Positions 7,561 through 16,393 are shown, numbered from the stretch's first letter. The stretch is DNA of 64,000 nucleotides from Flavobacterium potami (GCF_020026915.1 NZ_JAINUY010000003.1:62001-126000); one strand, 5' to 3'. Notes: generated by a model from the letters alone, not told the origin. Program-made: numbers and translations.

Positions 7561-8910
7561 TTATCGAATTGGAACTGGGAAAACAGGTAAACTTGCATGT
7601 CCTAAAGCATCTACAGTTTGTACAGCAAAGAAATAATTATCTTTTGAATAAGGAATTTCAATTTGCGTCTCTTTCACGAAAAATGTTTTTTCCCAATGAG
7701 AAGACGATGTTTCTCTCATTAAAACCTGATATCCATATTGAGCTTTTCCTTCTGGTGCAGACCAGATTAATGTAGAAGAATTGGATAGTTTTTTTACTTC
7801 AATCCCTACATTTTCGGGAGATTTCGGAGAGGAAGCTAAATTTGCCAATGTAGCAAGATTTGAACAGGTGTTTTTTCTCAAATACTCAAAGTCCATAAAC
7901 TCTGCTAAATCTCCATATTTGATATTATTTTCTGTTCTTAAATCCTGATGCTGGTGATCAAAATTTTCATTCATCTCGCAATAACGAACCGCCGCAAATC
8001 CATTCTGACTAAATGGAGTATGATCTCCACCTCTCAAAAAGCGATCATTTCGATATACTAATTTTATTTTTAATTGATCGACGTATTGTTCTGTAACGGT
8101 TTTAATATATCTGGCTAATAATCTGGATGGACTATCATTTTCTCTGCTTGTCGCTTTTCTCATTTTTGCCTCTTCTTCTGTTTCGAGAAAAGGAATGGTC
8201 TCGCTAAAAATTCTAACTTGAGTATTATCTCTCAAATTAGTATCGCTAGATAAGCTATTTCCAATCATATCATTGTTCAGCATCGCTATAAGATTCCAAT
8301 TCGATTGTTTTGCGGTCTCTGCAAGATGTCTCGCACCAATTAAACCTTGTTCTTCACCAACTACAGCAACAAATATTATGGTGGCAGAAAAAGATCTTTT
8401 ACTCATAACTCTTGCTAATTCAATCACAGCCGCAACACCAGAACCGTCGTCATTTGCACCTGGAGCATTAGATTTTACATTCATAACATCAGTAACTCTG
8501 GAGTCGAGATGTCCGCTTATGACGATAACACGATTATCAGCAGGGTCTGTGCCTTGTAAGGTTGCCATAACGTTTCCTAACTGGCTGTCGACTGGAATTC
8601 TTTTTCCATCAGCTTTTGCAGTAAAATAATCAATTTTTGCAGTTAATCTTCCATTTGATTCTAGCGCAAATTTGTCGAATTCTGATTTAACCCATTGTTG
8701 TGCTGCACCAATACCTTTTGTTTTACTTTTGGTATCGCTCAAGGTATGTCGTGTGCCAAAAGAAACTAATTTATGAACTGTAGCTTCAAGGTTTTCTGTT
8801 TTAATTTCGCTGATCATTTTTTTAATTTCCGGATCTTCAGTAACTTGGGAAAAAGAGATTTGGGTAAAAAATAAAAAGACAAAAGAGGAATAAAAAAATG
8901 TTTTCTTCAT
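7561..8910 (-). CDS. Secreted M28 family zinc aminopeptidase
   Basis: 449 residues with a signal peptide (about 1-22). The peptidase domain shows all five metal-ligand positions of M28: His in 'ISGHLDSR', Asp in 'GANDDGSG', Glu-Glu in 'VVGEEQGLIG', Asp in 'MLNNDMIGN' and His in 'RGGDHTPFSQNGF'. A fibronectin-type-III-like domain follows at about 365-449. By family it is a co-catalytic di-zinc exopeptidase releasing N-terminal amino acids outside the cytoplasm. It is monocistronic and divergent from the CvfB gene. Confidence 0.9.
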   Translation of the reverse strand: MKKTFFYSSFVFLFFTQISFSQVTEDPEIKKMISEIKTENLEATVHKLVSFGTRHTLSDTKSKTKGIGAAQQWVKSEFDKFALESNGRLTAKIDYFTAKADGKRIPVDSQLGNVMATLQGTDPADNRVIVISGHLDSRVTDVMNVKSNAPGANDDGSGVAAVIELARVMSKRSFSATIIFVAVVGEEQGLIGARHLAETAKQSNWNLIAMLNNDMIGNSLSSDTNLRDNTQVRIFSETIPFLETEEEAKMRKATSRENDSPSRLLARYIKTVTEQYVDQLKIKLVYRNDRFLRGGDHTPFSQNGFAAVRYCEMNENFDHQHQDLRTENNIKYGDLAEFMDFEYLRKNTCSNLATLANLASSPKSPENVGIEVKKLSNSSTLIWSAPEGKAQYGYQVLMRETSSSHWEKTFFVKETQIEIPYSKDNYFFAVQTVDALGHASLPVFPVPIR

Positions 8911-9024
8911 TGATTTGGAATTAATTATAGATTCTCAAATTTAAATAAAAAGCATAAATCAATTAGTTGCTAAAGCTTCTTTTTTTATACAAAACATTTT
9001 TCGGTTTCCCATTTTCAAACTTCG

Positions 9025-9032
9025 TACATTTG
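9025..9032 (+). promoter_or_regulatory. Candidate -7 box for the CvfB-like gene
   Basis: TACATTTG fits TAnnTTTG and lies 14 bp before the ATG at 9047, implying a very short leader. No clear -33 TTG lies at 19-20 bp. Confidence 0.45.
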
Positions 9033-9046
9033 CATCTTAGAATTTT

Positions 9047-9907
9047 ATGAATATGTTAGAAATAGGAAAATACAATACCTTAACTATATTACGTGATACC
9101 AAAGTTGGTTTGTTTTTAGGAAATCCTGAAAATGATCCTGAAGGAATTCATGATGTTTTACTTCCGAACAAATATGTACCAAAAGTGTTTGAAATTGGAG
9201 AAGAACTGATCGTTTTCGTTTACTTGGATCACGAACAACGACCTGTTGCAACGACTTTAGTTCCTTATATTTTATTGAATGAATTTGCGCTTCTGAGAGT
9301 AAATTATATCAATAATGTAGGTGCTTTTATGGATTGGGGAATGGAAAAAGATATTCTTGTTCCGTTTAAAGAACAAGCGCGTCCGATGGAAAAAGGAAAA
9401 CGCTATTTGGTTTATTTGTACATGGATAAGCAAACCAATCGTTTGGTAGCTTCTAGCAAAACCAATCAGTTTTTGAGTAACGATCAGTTGACGGTAGAAA
9501 AAGGAGAAGAAGTCGATTTAATAGTTTCTCATATTACCGATATGGGAATCAATGTGATTATAAATGAGAAGCACAAAGGACTTTTATACAAAGACGAAGT
9601 GTATGATGACTCCATAAGAACTGGTGACAGAATGCGTGGTTTTATCAAAAACATTCGCCCAGATAATAAAATCGATGTTGCAATTCAAGCACAAGGATTT
9701 GAAAGTATTGAGCCAAATGCAGAAAAAATCCTTAGTGAACTAAGAGCAAGTAGAGGTTTTCTTCGTTTAAATGATAATTCGCATCCCGAAGACATCAAAA
9801 CAGTTTTGAAAATGAGTAAAAAGTCGTTCAAAAAAGCGATTGGATCTTTATACAAAGAAAAACTCATTGAAATTAAGGAGGATGGAATTTATCTTGTAAA
9901 AGAATAA
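9047..9907 (+). CDS. CvfB-like S1 RNA-binding protein
   Basis: 286 residues, close to the CvfB/YitL family. Tandem S1-like beta-barrels occupy about 1-215 ('VNYINNVGAFMDWGMEKDIL', 'HITDMGINVIINEKHKGLLY'). A C-terminal winged helix (about 225-286) contains 'KTVLKMSKKSFKKAIGSLYK'. Family members bind RNA, and in staphylococci one affects virulence gene expression. The role here is unknown. Initiation could also be at the second ATG, 9053. Confidence 0.85.
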   Translation: MNMLEIGKYNTLTILRDTKVGLFLGNPENDPEGIHDVLLPNKYVPKVFEIGEELIVFVYLDHEQRPVATTLVPYILLNEFALLRVNYINNVGAFMDWGMEKDILVPFKEQARPMEKGKRYLVYLYMDKQTNRLVASSKTNQFLSNDQLTVEKGEEVDLIVSHITDMGINVIINEKHKGLLYKDEVYDDSIRTGDRMRGFIKNIRPDNKIDVAIQAQGFESIEPNAEKILSELRASRGFLRLNDNSHPEDIKTVLKMSKKSFKKAIGSLYKEKLIEIKEDGIYLVKE

Positions 9908-9928
9908 AGATCTGATATTGCAATGTTT

Positions 9929-9967
9929 AAATTCCAAATTCCAATAGAAGTTTGGAATTTGGAATTT
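9929..9967. repeat. Perfect 16-bp inverted repeat
   Basis: Arms AAATTCCAAATTCCAA (9929-9944) and its exact complement (9952-9967) are separated by 7 bases. Each arm is itself a direct duplication of AAATTCC. The element lies about 20 bp after the CvfB stop codon and precedes a proper terminator, so it looks like a dispersed intergenic repeat. Confidence 0.75.
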
Positions 9968-9992
9968 GAGATTTGAAAATTAGTATAACACA

Positions 9993-10027
9993 AAAGGCTG
10001 CCCATTACGAGCAGCCTTTCGCTTTTT
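9993..10027 (+). terminator. Terminator downstream of the CvfB-like gene
   Basis: A 9-bp GC-rich stem AAAGGCTGC/GCAGCCTTT (9993-10001 and 10011-10019) is followed by CGCTTTTTATT. Confidence 0.65.
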
Positions 10028-10682
10028 ATTCTAGTTTTAAAAAAAATTGTAATTAAAAAAAAACAGAAATAAAATAATTCGAATCCATCTCAGAACAATA
10101 GCTTTACGTATTTTTGAAATTATTCTATTGATGGGTATGTCTTTTAAACAATCATGCACCTATCTTAAAAGCAAAAATAAAATTTCACGGCTTAATCCAT
10201 TGGTTGATAAAATAACTTTTAGAAAGTGTGAATTAGTAGTTTTTCCTCTTTTTCGTTATCATTCATATACTAATTATAGATACAATTCTAACTTTTAACC
10301 GTAGGTGTTACTTTTTTCTTTTTGAAGTTTCGACAAACACATAAATCATTTGCTCTTTAATTTGAGGTTTGTTACTTAAAACCCTAAAAAATTGAGCGAC
10401 AAATTTTTTAAATTTTCTCAAAAAAATCATTTTTTAGGTTAATAAATCAGTGAAAGAAAATCAATCCGAAATCATTAAAATAAAATGTATCTCATTGATT
10501 TCTAGGGTGTAAAATTAATTATTATTTTTCTAAACTAATGTTAAAAAATGTTATTTTTTGTAAGGAAATACCAATTGTTAACATTCGAGCTTAATTTAGC
10601 AAAGACTTGAAGCGATTTGAGTAGGTAAAATAGTAAAAATGCGTTATTTTTACACTATAATTATTAAAACAGAAAAATCAAA
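10028..10682. other. 655-bp gene-poor spacer before menB
   Basis: No ORF of normal length is present on either strand. It contains a possible 40-aa leftward ORF (10308-10430) and a weak inverted repeat overlapping that ORF's start. An 8-bp hairpin GTAAAAAT/ATTTTTAC (10633-10640 and 10645-10652) lies about 30 bp before menB and could be an operator or leader structure. The region is unusually long for this otherwise compact window. Confidence 0.5.
10308..10430 (-). CDS. Possible 40-aa basic peptide
   Basis: ATG at 10430, stop at 10308-10310. It begins MIFLRKFKKFVAQFFRVL, a strongly amphipathic and basic helix, and ends with SKRKK. There is no recognised family, and no good promoter is visible before it. 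It is reported because it lies in an otherwise empty spacer. Confidence 0.22.
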   Translation of the reverse strand: MIFLRKFKKFVAQFFRVLSNKPQIKEQMIYVFVETSKRKK

Positions 10683-11516
10683 ATGGATTGGATTACAGCC
10701 AGAGAATTTGAAGATATAACTTATAAGAAATGCAACGGAGTAGCGAGAATAGCCTTTAACAGACCAAATGTTAGAAATGCATTCCGTCCTAAAACTACTT
10801 CAGAATTATACCAAGCTTTTTATGATGCCCAAGAAGATACTTCGATAGGAGTTGTTTTACTTTCTGCAGAAGGACCTTCAACAAAAGATGGAGTTTATTC
10901 TTTCTGCAGCGGCGGAGACCAAAATGCACGTGGACACCAAGGATACGTTGGTGAAGATGGTCAGCATCGTTTAAATATTCTAGAAGTACAGCGTTTAATT
11001 CGCTTTATGCCTAAAGTAGTTATTGCAGTAGTTCCAGGATGGGCTGTAGGTGGCGGACATAGTTTGCATGTGGTTTGCGATATGACACTTGCCAGTAAAG
11101 AACACGCTATTTTTAAACAAACAGATGCAGATGTAACAAGTTTTGATGGCGGTTACGGATCTGCATATTTGGCTAAAATGGTAGGGCAGAAAAAAGCTCG
11201 TGAAATTTTCTTTTTAGGTAGAAATTATTCTGCTCAAGAAGCCTTCGAAATGGGAATGGTCAATGCTGTAATTCCTCATGATGAATTGGAAGCAACTGCT
11301 TACGAATGGGCACAGGAAATTCTTCAGAAATCACCAACTTCTATAAAAATGCTAAAATTTGCTATGAACTTAACAGACGACGGTATGGTCGGTCAACAGG
11401 TTTTTGCAGGAGAAGCAACTCGTTTGGCTTACATGACGGAAGAGGCTAAAGAAGGAAGAAATGCTTTCTTGGAAAAAAGAAAGCCAAATTTCGGTGAAAA
11501 CAAATGGTTACCATAA
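10683..11516 (+). CDS. menB: 1,4-dihydroxy-2-naphthoyl-CoA synthase
   Basis: Crotonase-fold enzyme closing the second ring of menaquinone by converting o-succinylbenzoyl-CoA. The 277 residues fit. Motifs are 'FCSGGDQNARG' (about 74-84), the oxyanion-hole region 'PGWAVGGGHSLHVVCDM', and 'FKQTDADVTSFDGGYGSAY' with the catalytic Asp155. Asp148 occupies the position of E. coli Gly156, which marks the bicarbonate-independent (type II, mycobacterial-like) form. menA follows 90 bp later across a hairpin repeat. Confidence 0.95.
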   Translation: MDWITAREFEDITYKKCNGVARIAFNRPNVRNAFRPKTTSELYQAFYDAQEDTSIGVVLLSAEGPSTKDGVYSFCSGGDQNARGHQGYVGEDGQHRLNILEVQRLIRFMPKVVIAVVPGWAVGGGHSLHVVCDMTLASKEHAIFKQTDADVTSFDGGYGSAYLAKMVGQKKAREIFFLGRNYSAQEAFEMGMVNAVIPHDELEATAYEWAQEILQKSPTSIKMLKFAMNLTDDGMVGQQVFAGEATRLAYMTEEAKEGRNAFLEKRKPNFGENKWLP

Positions 11517-11532
11517 ATTAAAAAGTTATAAA

Positions 11533-11576
11533 GTTTCAAGTTTCAGGTTCCAAGTTGACAACCTGAAACTTGAAAC
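11533..11576. repeat. Perfect 17-bp inverted repeat between menB and menA
   Basis: Arms GTTTCAAGTTTCAGGTT (11533-11549) and its exact complement (11560-11576) are separated by 10 bases, followed by a further partial copy 'ATGAAAC'. There is no T run directly after it, so it is more likely a dispersed repeat than a terminator. It could stabilise or attenuate the menB-menA message. Confidence 0.75.
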
Positions 11577-11605
11577 ATGAAACAAAAAAAACTAAATTTT
11601 AAAGA

Positions 11606-12568
11606 ATGAAACATTGGATTGAAGCCGCTAGACTGCGCACATTACCTTTATCAGTTTCTGGAATTATTGTTGGAAGTATTTATGCTTTATCAAATCCAAC
11701 AGAAACTATTAATACACCGACAGAAGTTTTTAGCTGGAAAGTTTTTGGCTTTGCACTTTTGACAACTTTAGGTCTTCAGGTTTTATCAAACTTTGCCAAT
11801 GATTATGGAGATGGTGTAAAAGGTACAGATAATGCTGATAGAGTAGGACCACAACGTGCTATTCAGAGTGGTGTTATTACGCCTCAAGCGATGAAAAAAG
11901 CCATTATTATTACATCATTATTAACTTTGTTGTCTGCGATTATCTTAATTTATCTTGCTTTCGGACAAGAAAATTTTGGATATTCCGTCTTTTTTCTTTT
12001 GTTAGGCATTGCAGCTATTGCATCTGCAATTCGCTACACAGTTGGAAATTCAGCTTACGGCTATAGAGGTTTTGGAGATCTCTTCGTTTTCATTTTCTTC
12101 GGATTGGTGAGCACATTAGGTGTAAACTTTTTGTATGCAAAAGAAGTAGATCCACTTTTAATTCTTCCAGCAATATCTATCGGATTATTGAGTGTTGGTG
12201 TCTTAAACTTGAATAATATGCGCGATCAGGAATCGGATAAAAAGTCTGGAAAAAATACAATTGTGGTTCAAATTGGAGCACAAAAAGCTAAAAATTATCA
12301 TTTTTTCCTAATCATTACGGCAATGGTTTTGGTAGTTGTTTTTGCTATTTTGAGTGATTACAATTTTGATCAGTATTTATTCTTATTGGCTTATATTCCT
12401 TTAACAAAGCATTTAATTACGGTTTATCAAAATCAAGATCCTAAATTATTAGATCCAGAATTGAAAAAATTGGCACTTAGCACTTTTTTACTTTCAATAT
12501 TACTTACAGTTTGTATGATTTCCTTGATTTCAGACATTATTGTAAACCTCTTTTTAGGAGGAAGATAA
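11606..12568 (+). CDS. menA: 1,4-dihydroxy-2-naphthoate polyprenyltransferase
   Basis: UbiA-family integral membrane prenyltransferase attaching the isoprenoid tail to DHNA, giving demethylmenaquinone. It has 320 residues and about eight to nine hydrophobic helices. The first Asp-rich motif is in 'FANDYGDGVKGTDNADR' (about 70-86) and the second in 'LNNMRDQESDKKSGKNT'. It starts 29 bp before the MBL-fold hydrolase gene and probably shares its transcript. Confidence 0.93.
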   Translation: MKHWIEAARLRTLPLSVSGIIVGSIYALSNPTETINTPTEVFSWKVFGFALLTTLGLQVLSNFANDYGDGVKGTDNADRVGPQRAIQSGVITPQAMKKAIIITSLLTLLSAIILIYLAFGQENFGYSVFFLLLGIAAIASAIRYTVGNSAYGYRGFGDLFVFIFFGLVSTLGVNFLYAKEVDPLLILPAISIGLLSVGVLNLNNMRDQESDKKSGKNTIVVQIGAQKAKNYHFFLIITAMVLVVVFAILSDYNFDQYLFLLAYIPLTKHLITVYQNQDPKLLDPELKKLALSTFLLSILLTVCMISLISDIIVNLFLGGR

Positions 12569-12597
12569 AACAACGTTAAACTTAAAAAGGTAACAAA

Positions 12598-13275
12598 ATG
12601 AAAATTACATTTTACGGACATGCTTCATTAGGAATTGAAGTAGGAGGAAAACATATAATTGTGGATCCGTTTATTACAGGAAATCCACAAGCTGCGGCAA
12701 TTGATATTACTACATTAAAAGCCGATTATATTTTACTAACACATGCACATGGTGATCATGTTTTAGACGTTGAAGCCATTGCAAAAAATACAAATGCGGT
12801 TATTGTTTCAAACGCTGAGATCGCAAGTTATTATGCAAAAAAAGGATTCAATTCTCACCCGATGAATCACGGAGGAAGCTGGAAATTCGATTTTGGTAAA
12901 GTAAAATATGTAAACGCAATTCATTCAAGCAGTTTTCCTGACGGATCTTACGGAGGAAATCCTGGAGGATTTGTGATAGAAGGCGAACACAAAAATATTT
13001 ACATCGCTGGAGATACCGCACTGACTTATGATATGAAATTAATTCCGCTTCGTACAGAGCTGGATTTAGTAATTCTTCCAATTGGAAATAATTTTACCAT
13101 GGACGTTGAAGATGCTATTATTGCTTCAGATTTTGTAGAATGTGATAAAATTTTAGGATATCATTTTGACACTTTCGGTTATATCGAAATCAATCATGAA
13201 GAAGCTATTCGTAAATTTTTCGACAAAGGAAAAGATTTGATGCTTTTAGCAATCGGCGAATCAATCGAATTATAA
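12598..13275 (+). CDS. Metal-dependent hydrolase, UPF0173 / MBL fold
   Basis: 225-residue metallo-beta-lactamase-fold protein. The metal motif is 'THAHGDHVLDVEAI' (HxHxDH, about 49-62), preceded by 'IIVDPFITGN' and followed by 'YIAGDTALT' and 'ILGYHFDTFG', the pattern of the YtkL/UPF0173 group. The substrate is unknown. It sits between menA and menC. The spacing after menA (29 bp) suggests one operon, so a hydrolytic step near menaquinone metabolism is possible but unproven. Confidence 0.87.
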   Translation: MKITFYGHASLGIEVGGKHIIVDPFITGNPQAAAIDITTLKADYILLTHAHGDHVLDVEAIAKNTNAVIVSNAEIASYYAKKGFNSHPMNHGGSWKFDFGKVKYVNAIHSSSFPDGSYGGNPGGFVIEGEHKNIYIAGDTALTYDMKLIPLRTELDLVILPIGNNFTMDVEDAIIASDFVECDKILGYHFDTFGYIEINHEEAIRKFFDKGKDLMLLAIGESIEL

Positions 13276-13281
13276 TAAGGA

Positions 13282-13366
13282 GCTAATCCCGCTATCCGCT
13301 ATATCTTTTGTGTTCTAGTTAAAGAAACTAGACCACAAAAGGATATCGCTTCTATCGGGGCTAGGG
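13282..13366. repeat. Dispersed 85-bp hairpin element, copy 1
   Basis: The element runs from GCTAATCCCGCTATCC to CTATCGGGGCTAGGG. Its centre is a hairpin, CTTTTGTG...CTAGTT-AAAGA-AACTAG...CACAAAAG. A second copy in opposite orientation lies at 22973-23052. Both follow the 3' end of a gene, so the element resembles REP-type intergenic repeats. Confidence 0.8.
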
Positions 13367-13429
13367 CACTCAGTTTCACAAGAAAGTTATTGGCACAATC
13401 TATGTTATTGGAATATCTGAGTTTTAAAA

Positions 13430-13463
13430 ATTAAAAATCATTTTAATCTGTGAAATCTGTGGC
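13430..13463. repeat. Dispersed repeat overlapping a gene start
   Basis: The segment ends in TCATTTTAATCTGTGAAATC followed by TGTGGC and is nearly identical to 20622-20656. The GTG start codon of the TPR gene (13450) lies inside it. Confidence 0.6.
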
Positions 13464-14688
13464 AACTAAAGCATCATCACAAAAAATAACTTTCAAAAAA
13501 ATATTTCTATCTTTTTTAATTACCTTTTCTTTTAGTGCTTTCGCTCAAAAAGACGGTTATTGGGACAAGGAGCGTGCTACAACCAAAGAAATTATGGTTC
13601 CAGCAAGAGATAGAATTGCAATTCCAACAGAAGATCTACCCGTTGGAACTACAGAAATCGTTTACCGAATCACACTTCTAGACAAAAATCAGGAAATGGC
13701 AAATAGCCTTGTTTCTTTGTTAAAAGCAATTCCGGATCCAACAGGAGTAAGTCAGGGATCTGCCGGAGCAGTTTTTTTAATGTCTAAAATTTCAGGTGAC
13801 GATCAATGTACTTATTCGATTTTTACATCAAATGAAAATGCCAAAAAATATATTGCTGATGGTAAAATTGATAAAGCTTGCTACTCTCAGGCAGAACCAG
13901 TTAGTAAAGATGCCAAGCGATTATCTGTTAATAGATCTTCATGTTTAAAAGAAAATATCAGCACAATTTGGTTTGGTTTTGAAAGCAAAAACTGGATTTT
14001 GAGCCAAAAAGTAGTTTTAGAAGTTGTGCCTTGGGTAGACACAAAATTAAGTCGTGGCTGGAATCAGGACAATAAAAATGAAATTATAAGTTTATGTAAA
14101 ACATCAACAATGGCTCAGAAAATGGCTAATTCTGATGATTTTTGTGTTTGTATTTTAAATAAGATTATGAAACAATATCGCTACGATGAGTTTCAGAAAT
14201 TACTTGCCGTAGAAAAGACAAAGATCTACAAAGATTTTGGAAATGCATGTTATAAAGATGCTGATATTTCTAAAAATGTCTTCAATGATTTAAGAACGCA
14301 AGCCGCTTCATTAATTAAAACTCAAAAATATAACGAGGCCATTCCAAAATTAAATACAATCGTAAACGAGGGAAAAGCAACGGCCTTAGATTACAACTCA
14401 CTTGGCTATTGTTATATTTTGACAAAACAATATGCAAAAGCCTTAAAAGTATTATTGGAAGGAGAAAAACTGGATGATACTGAACTATTGATTAAATTAA
14501 ATTTGGCACATACCTATTTGGTCAGTGATGATTATAGTGCAGCCAAAGCGATTTACAAAAAATATCAGACTCAAAACGTGACAGATAGTTTAAGTTGGAT
14601 AGCTAAGACAAAATTAGATTTTGCAGTTTTTGAAAAAGCTGGTCTTCCGTCTAAAGATTTTGAAAGAATATTAAAACTTTATAACTAA
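13450..14688 (+). CDS. Secreted TPR-containing protein
   Basis: 412 residues. Initiation is at GTG 13450 or GTG 13459, since no ATG precedes the signal peptide ('KKIFLSFLITFSFSAFAQ'). The middle part (about 40-270) is not recognised and has several Cys, including 'CVCIL'. The C-terminal third carries TPR-like repeats ('NEAIPKLNTIVNEGKATALD', 'YAKALKVLLEGEKLDDTELL'). It lies 6 bp before menC, so it is co-transcribed with menaquinone genes. No role in that pathway is apparent. The start lying in a dispersed repeat is unusual. Confidence 0.65.
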   Translation: MKSVATKASSQKITFKKIFLSFLITFSFSAFAQKDGYWDKERATTKEIMVPARDRIAIPTEDLPVGTTEIVYRITLLDKNQEMANSLVSLLKAIPDPTGVSQGSAGAVFLMSKISGDDQCTYSIFTSNENAKKYIADGKIDKACYSQAEPVSKDAKRLSVNRSSCLKENISTIWFGFESKNWILSQKVVLEVVPWVDTKLSRGWNQDNKNEIISLCKTSTMAQKMANSDDFCVCILNKIMKQYRYDEFQKLLAVEKTKIYKDFGNACYKDADISKNVFNDLRTQAASLIKTQKYNEAIPKLNTIVNEGKATALDYNSLGYCYILTKQYAKALKVLLEGEKLDDTELLIKLNLAHTYLVSDDYSAAKAIYKKYQTQNVTDSLSWIAKTKLDFAVFEKAGLPSKDFERILKLYN

Positions 14689-14694
14689 ACCCAA

Positions 14695-15732
14695 TTGAAA
14701 GCTTCATATCATAAATATTTACTCGAATTTAAAAGACCTTCTGGAACTTCAAGAGGAGTAATGACCGAAAAAGAAACTTGGTTTATAATCTTAGAAGAAA
14801 ATGGTAAGAAAGGAATTGGAGAGTGTGGTATTTTAAGAAGTTTAAGTGCTGATGATCGTCCTGATTACGAAGAAAAACTAAAATGGACTTGCGATAATAT
14901 CCATTTAGGAGAAACGGCACTTTGGAATGCCTTATTAGAGTTCCCGTCTATTCAATTTGGAGTAGAAATGGCTTTTTTATCTTTAAAAAGTGAAAATCAA
15001 TTTGTTTTATTTCCATCCGATTTTACTAAAGAATCAAGTTCGATTCCGATAAATGGTTTGGTTTGGATGGGGGAAGCTTCTTTTATGAAAGAGCAAATTG
15101 AAGAAAAATTAGCAACCGGATTCAATTGCATAAAACTTAAAATTGGAGCAATTGATTTTCAAAAAGAATTGGAATTATTGCAGTTTATTAGGAGTCATTT
15201 TTCTGCCAAGCAGATTGAAATTAGGGTAGATGCAAATGGTGCTTTTTCTTTAGAAGAAGCTTTAGGTAAATTACATCAATTGAATCAATTTCAGCTTCAT
15301 AGCATTGAACAGCCAATTAAAAAAGGTAATATTTTGAAAATGGCTCAACTTTGTAAAGAGACTCCATTTCCCATTGCTTTAGATGAAGAGTTGATCGGTG
15401 TATTTTCATTCCAAGAAAAAGAAAAATTATTACAAGAAATAAAGCCACAATACATTATTTTAAAACCAAGTTTTATCGGAGGTTTTAAAGGAACGAAAGA
15501 GTGGATTGATTTAGCAGATAAATACAATATTGGCTGGTGGATTACATCGGCATTAGAAAGTAATATTGGACTAAATGCTATTGCACAATGGACATTTACC
15601 TTGAATTCTAGAATGCCTCAAGGACTAGGAACAGGAGCGCTTTATACGAATAATATAGATTGTCCACTAAAAGTTGAAAACGGTCAGCTTTGGTATGATA
15701 AAACTAAAAAATGGCAAGAAGATTTTTTGTAA
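14695..15732 (+). CDS. menC: o-Succinylbenzoate synthase
   Basis: Enolase-superfamily enzyme dehydrating SHCHC to o-succinylbenzoate. The 345 residues include an N-terminal capping domain and a barrel with 'FNCIKLKIG' (catalytic Lys pair), metal ligands in 'RVDANGAFS', 'SIEQP' and 'ALDEEL', and the second Lys in 'YIILKPSFIGG'. The start is TTG, 6 bp after the TPR gene. Generic dipeptide epimerases share the fold, but the location among menD, menB and menA favours MenC. No menE follows. Confidence 0.88.
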   Translation: MKASYHKYLLEFKRPSGTSRGVMTEKETWFIILEENGKKGIGECGILRSLSADDRPDYEEKLKWTCDNIHLGETALWNALLEFPSIQFGVEMAFLSLKSENQFVLFPSDFTKESSSIPINGLVWMGEASFMKEQIEEKLATGFNCIKLKIGAIDFQKELELLQFIRSHFSAKQIEIRVDANGAFSLEEALGKLHQLNQFQLHSIEQPIKKGNILKMAQLCKETPFPIALDEELIGVFSFQEKEKLLQEIKPQYIILKPSFIGGFKGTKEWIDLADKYNIGWWITSALESNIGLNAIAQWTFTLNSRMPQGLGTGALYTNNIDCPLKVENGQLWYDKTKKWQEDFL

Positions 15733-15825
15733 TAAAGTTACAAAGGGACAGAGTTACAAAGGGACAAAGGATTTCTTTGAGGATTTAAACCTCTGTTCCT
15801 TTGTCCCTTTGCTACTTTGAACCTT
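15731..15825. repeat. Dispersed ACAAAGGGACAAAGG inverted repeat between convergent genes
   Basis: Arms CAAAGGGACAAAGGA (15757-15771) and its exact complement (15797-15811) are flanked by further partial copies (GTTACAAAGGGACAG; GCTACTTTGAACC). The word is shared with the tandem repeat at 3361-3391. It lies between menC and the leftward HhH-protein gene and may end transcription both ways. Confidence 0.75.
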
Positions 15826-15832
15826 TATTTAG

Positions 15833-16378
15833 TTACTCTTTTCCTCCTAAAAGACTATTTTGCCAATCTTTTAACTCCTGCCATTTTCCCTGATAAGCCA
15901 GTAAAGCTTGTCTTGCCCATGTACTAGGATTATGAATAGCATAATTTTCTCCTCCAGAATCCAAAATCGATTGCAGTTTTTCTGTAGATGCTTCGGAAAG
16001 TTCGTACCATGTTTTTATGCCAGCATTATTAAATAAAGCTTCGATTTTTGGACCAATTCCTTCCACAATTTTCAAATCATTTTCTTTTATTTTTTTTCCT
16101 AAAACAGTTGCTGCCAAATCGCTGTCAAAAGGAATTAGCGTTGGAGCACTGGCTGTAAATGATTGTGGAGCTATATTTGTTTTTGCTGCCAAATCAGCTT
16201 CAAGCGTAGAAATTCTAGCATTCAAATTTCTAGTGTTTGCTTTGCAGGCATCCAAGTCAGCTTGTAAGGACAATGCAAGTGAATCATCATTTTTAGAGTT
16301 CATTTTTCCTAGTAAATAACCTAAAATTCCACAAATAAGGCCTACTAGAGCAGGTATTAAGATACAAGGTATATTCAT
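15833..16378 (-). CDS. Membrane-anchored helix-hairpin-helix protein
   Basis: 181 residues. An N-terminal membrane helix (about 3-24) is followed by a likely coiled coil (about 36-68, 'DACKANTRNLNARISTLEAD'), a linker, and a C-terminal helix-hairpin-helix-like domain with 'LKIVEGIGPKIEALFNNAGI' (about 97-116) then 'TWYELSEASTEKLQSILDSGG'. Such C-terminal domains occur in uncharacterised bacterial membrane proteins. HhH domains often bind DNA, but in this setting they may mediate protein contacts. It starts 15 bp after the OmpA-family gene, forming a two-gene operon. Confidence 0.65.
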   Translation of the reverse strand: MNIPCILIPALVGLICGILGYLLGKMNSKNDDSLALSLQADLDACKANTRNLNARISTLEADLAAKTNIAPQSFTASAPTLIPFDSDLAATVLGKKIKENDLKIVEGIGPKIEALFNNAGIKTWYELSEASTEKLQSILDSGGENYAIHNPSTWARQALLAYQGKWQELKDWQNSLLGGKE

Positions 16379-16393
16379 GATCGTATGTTTTAA

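Noticed and set aside
10131..10298. A 55-codon rightward ORF starting MGMSFKQS in the pre-menB spacer
   Set aside because: No promoter, no recognised pattern, and composition as expected for chance in AT-rich DNA.
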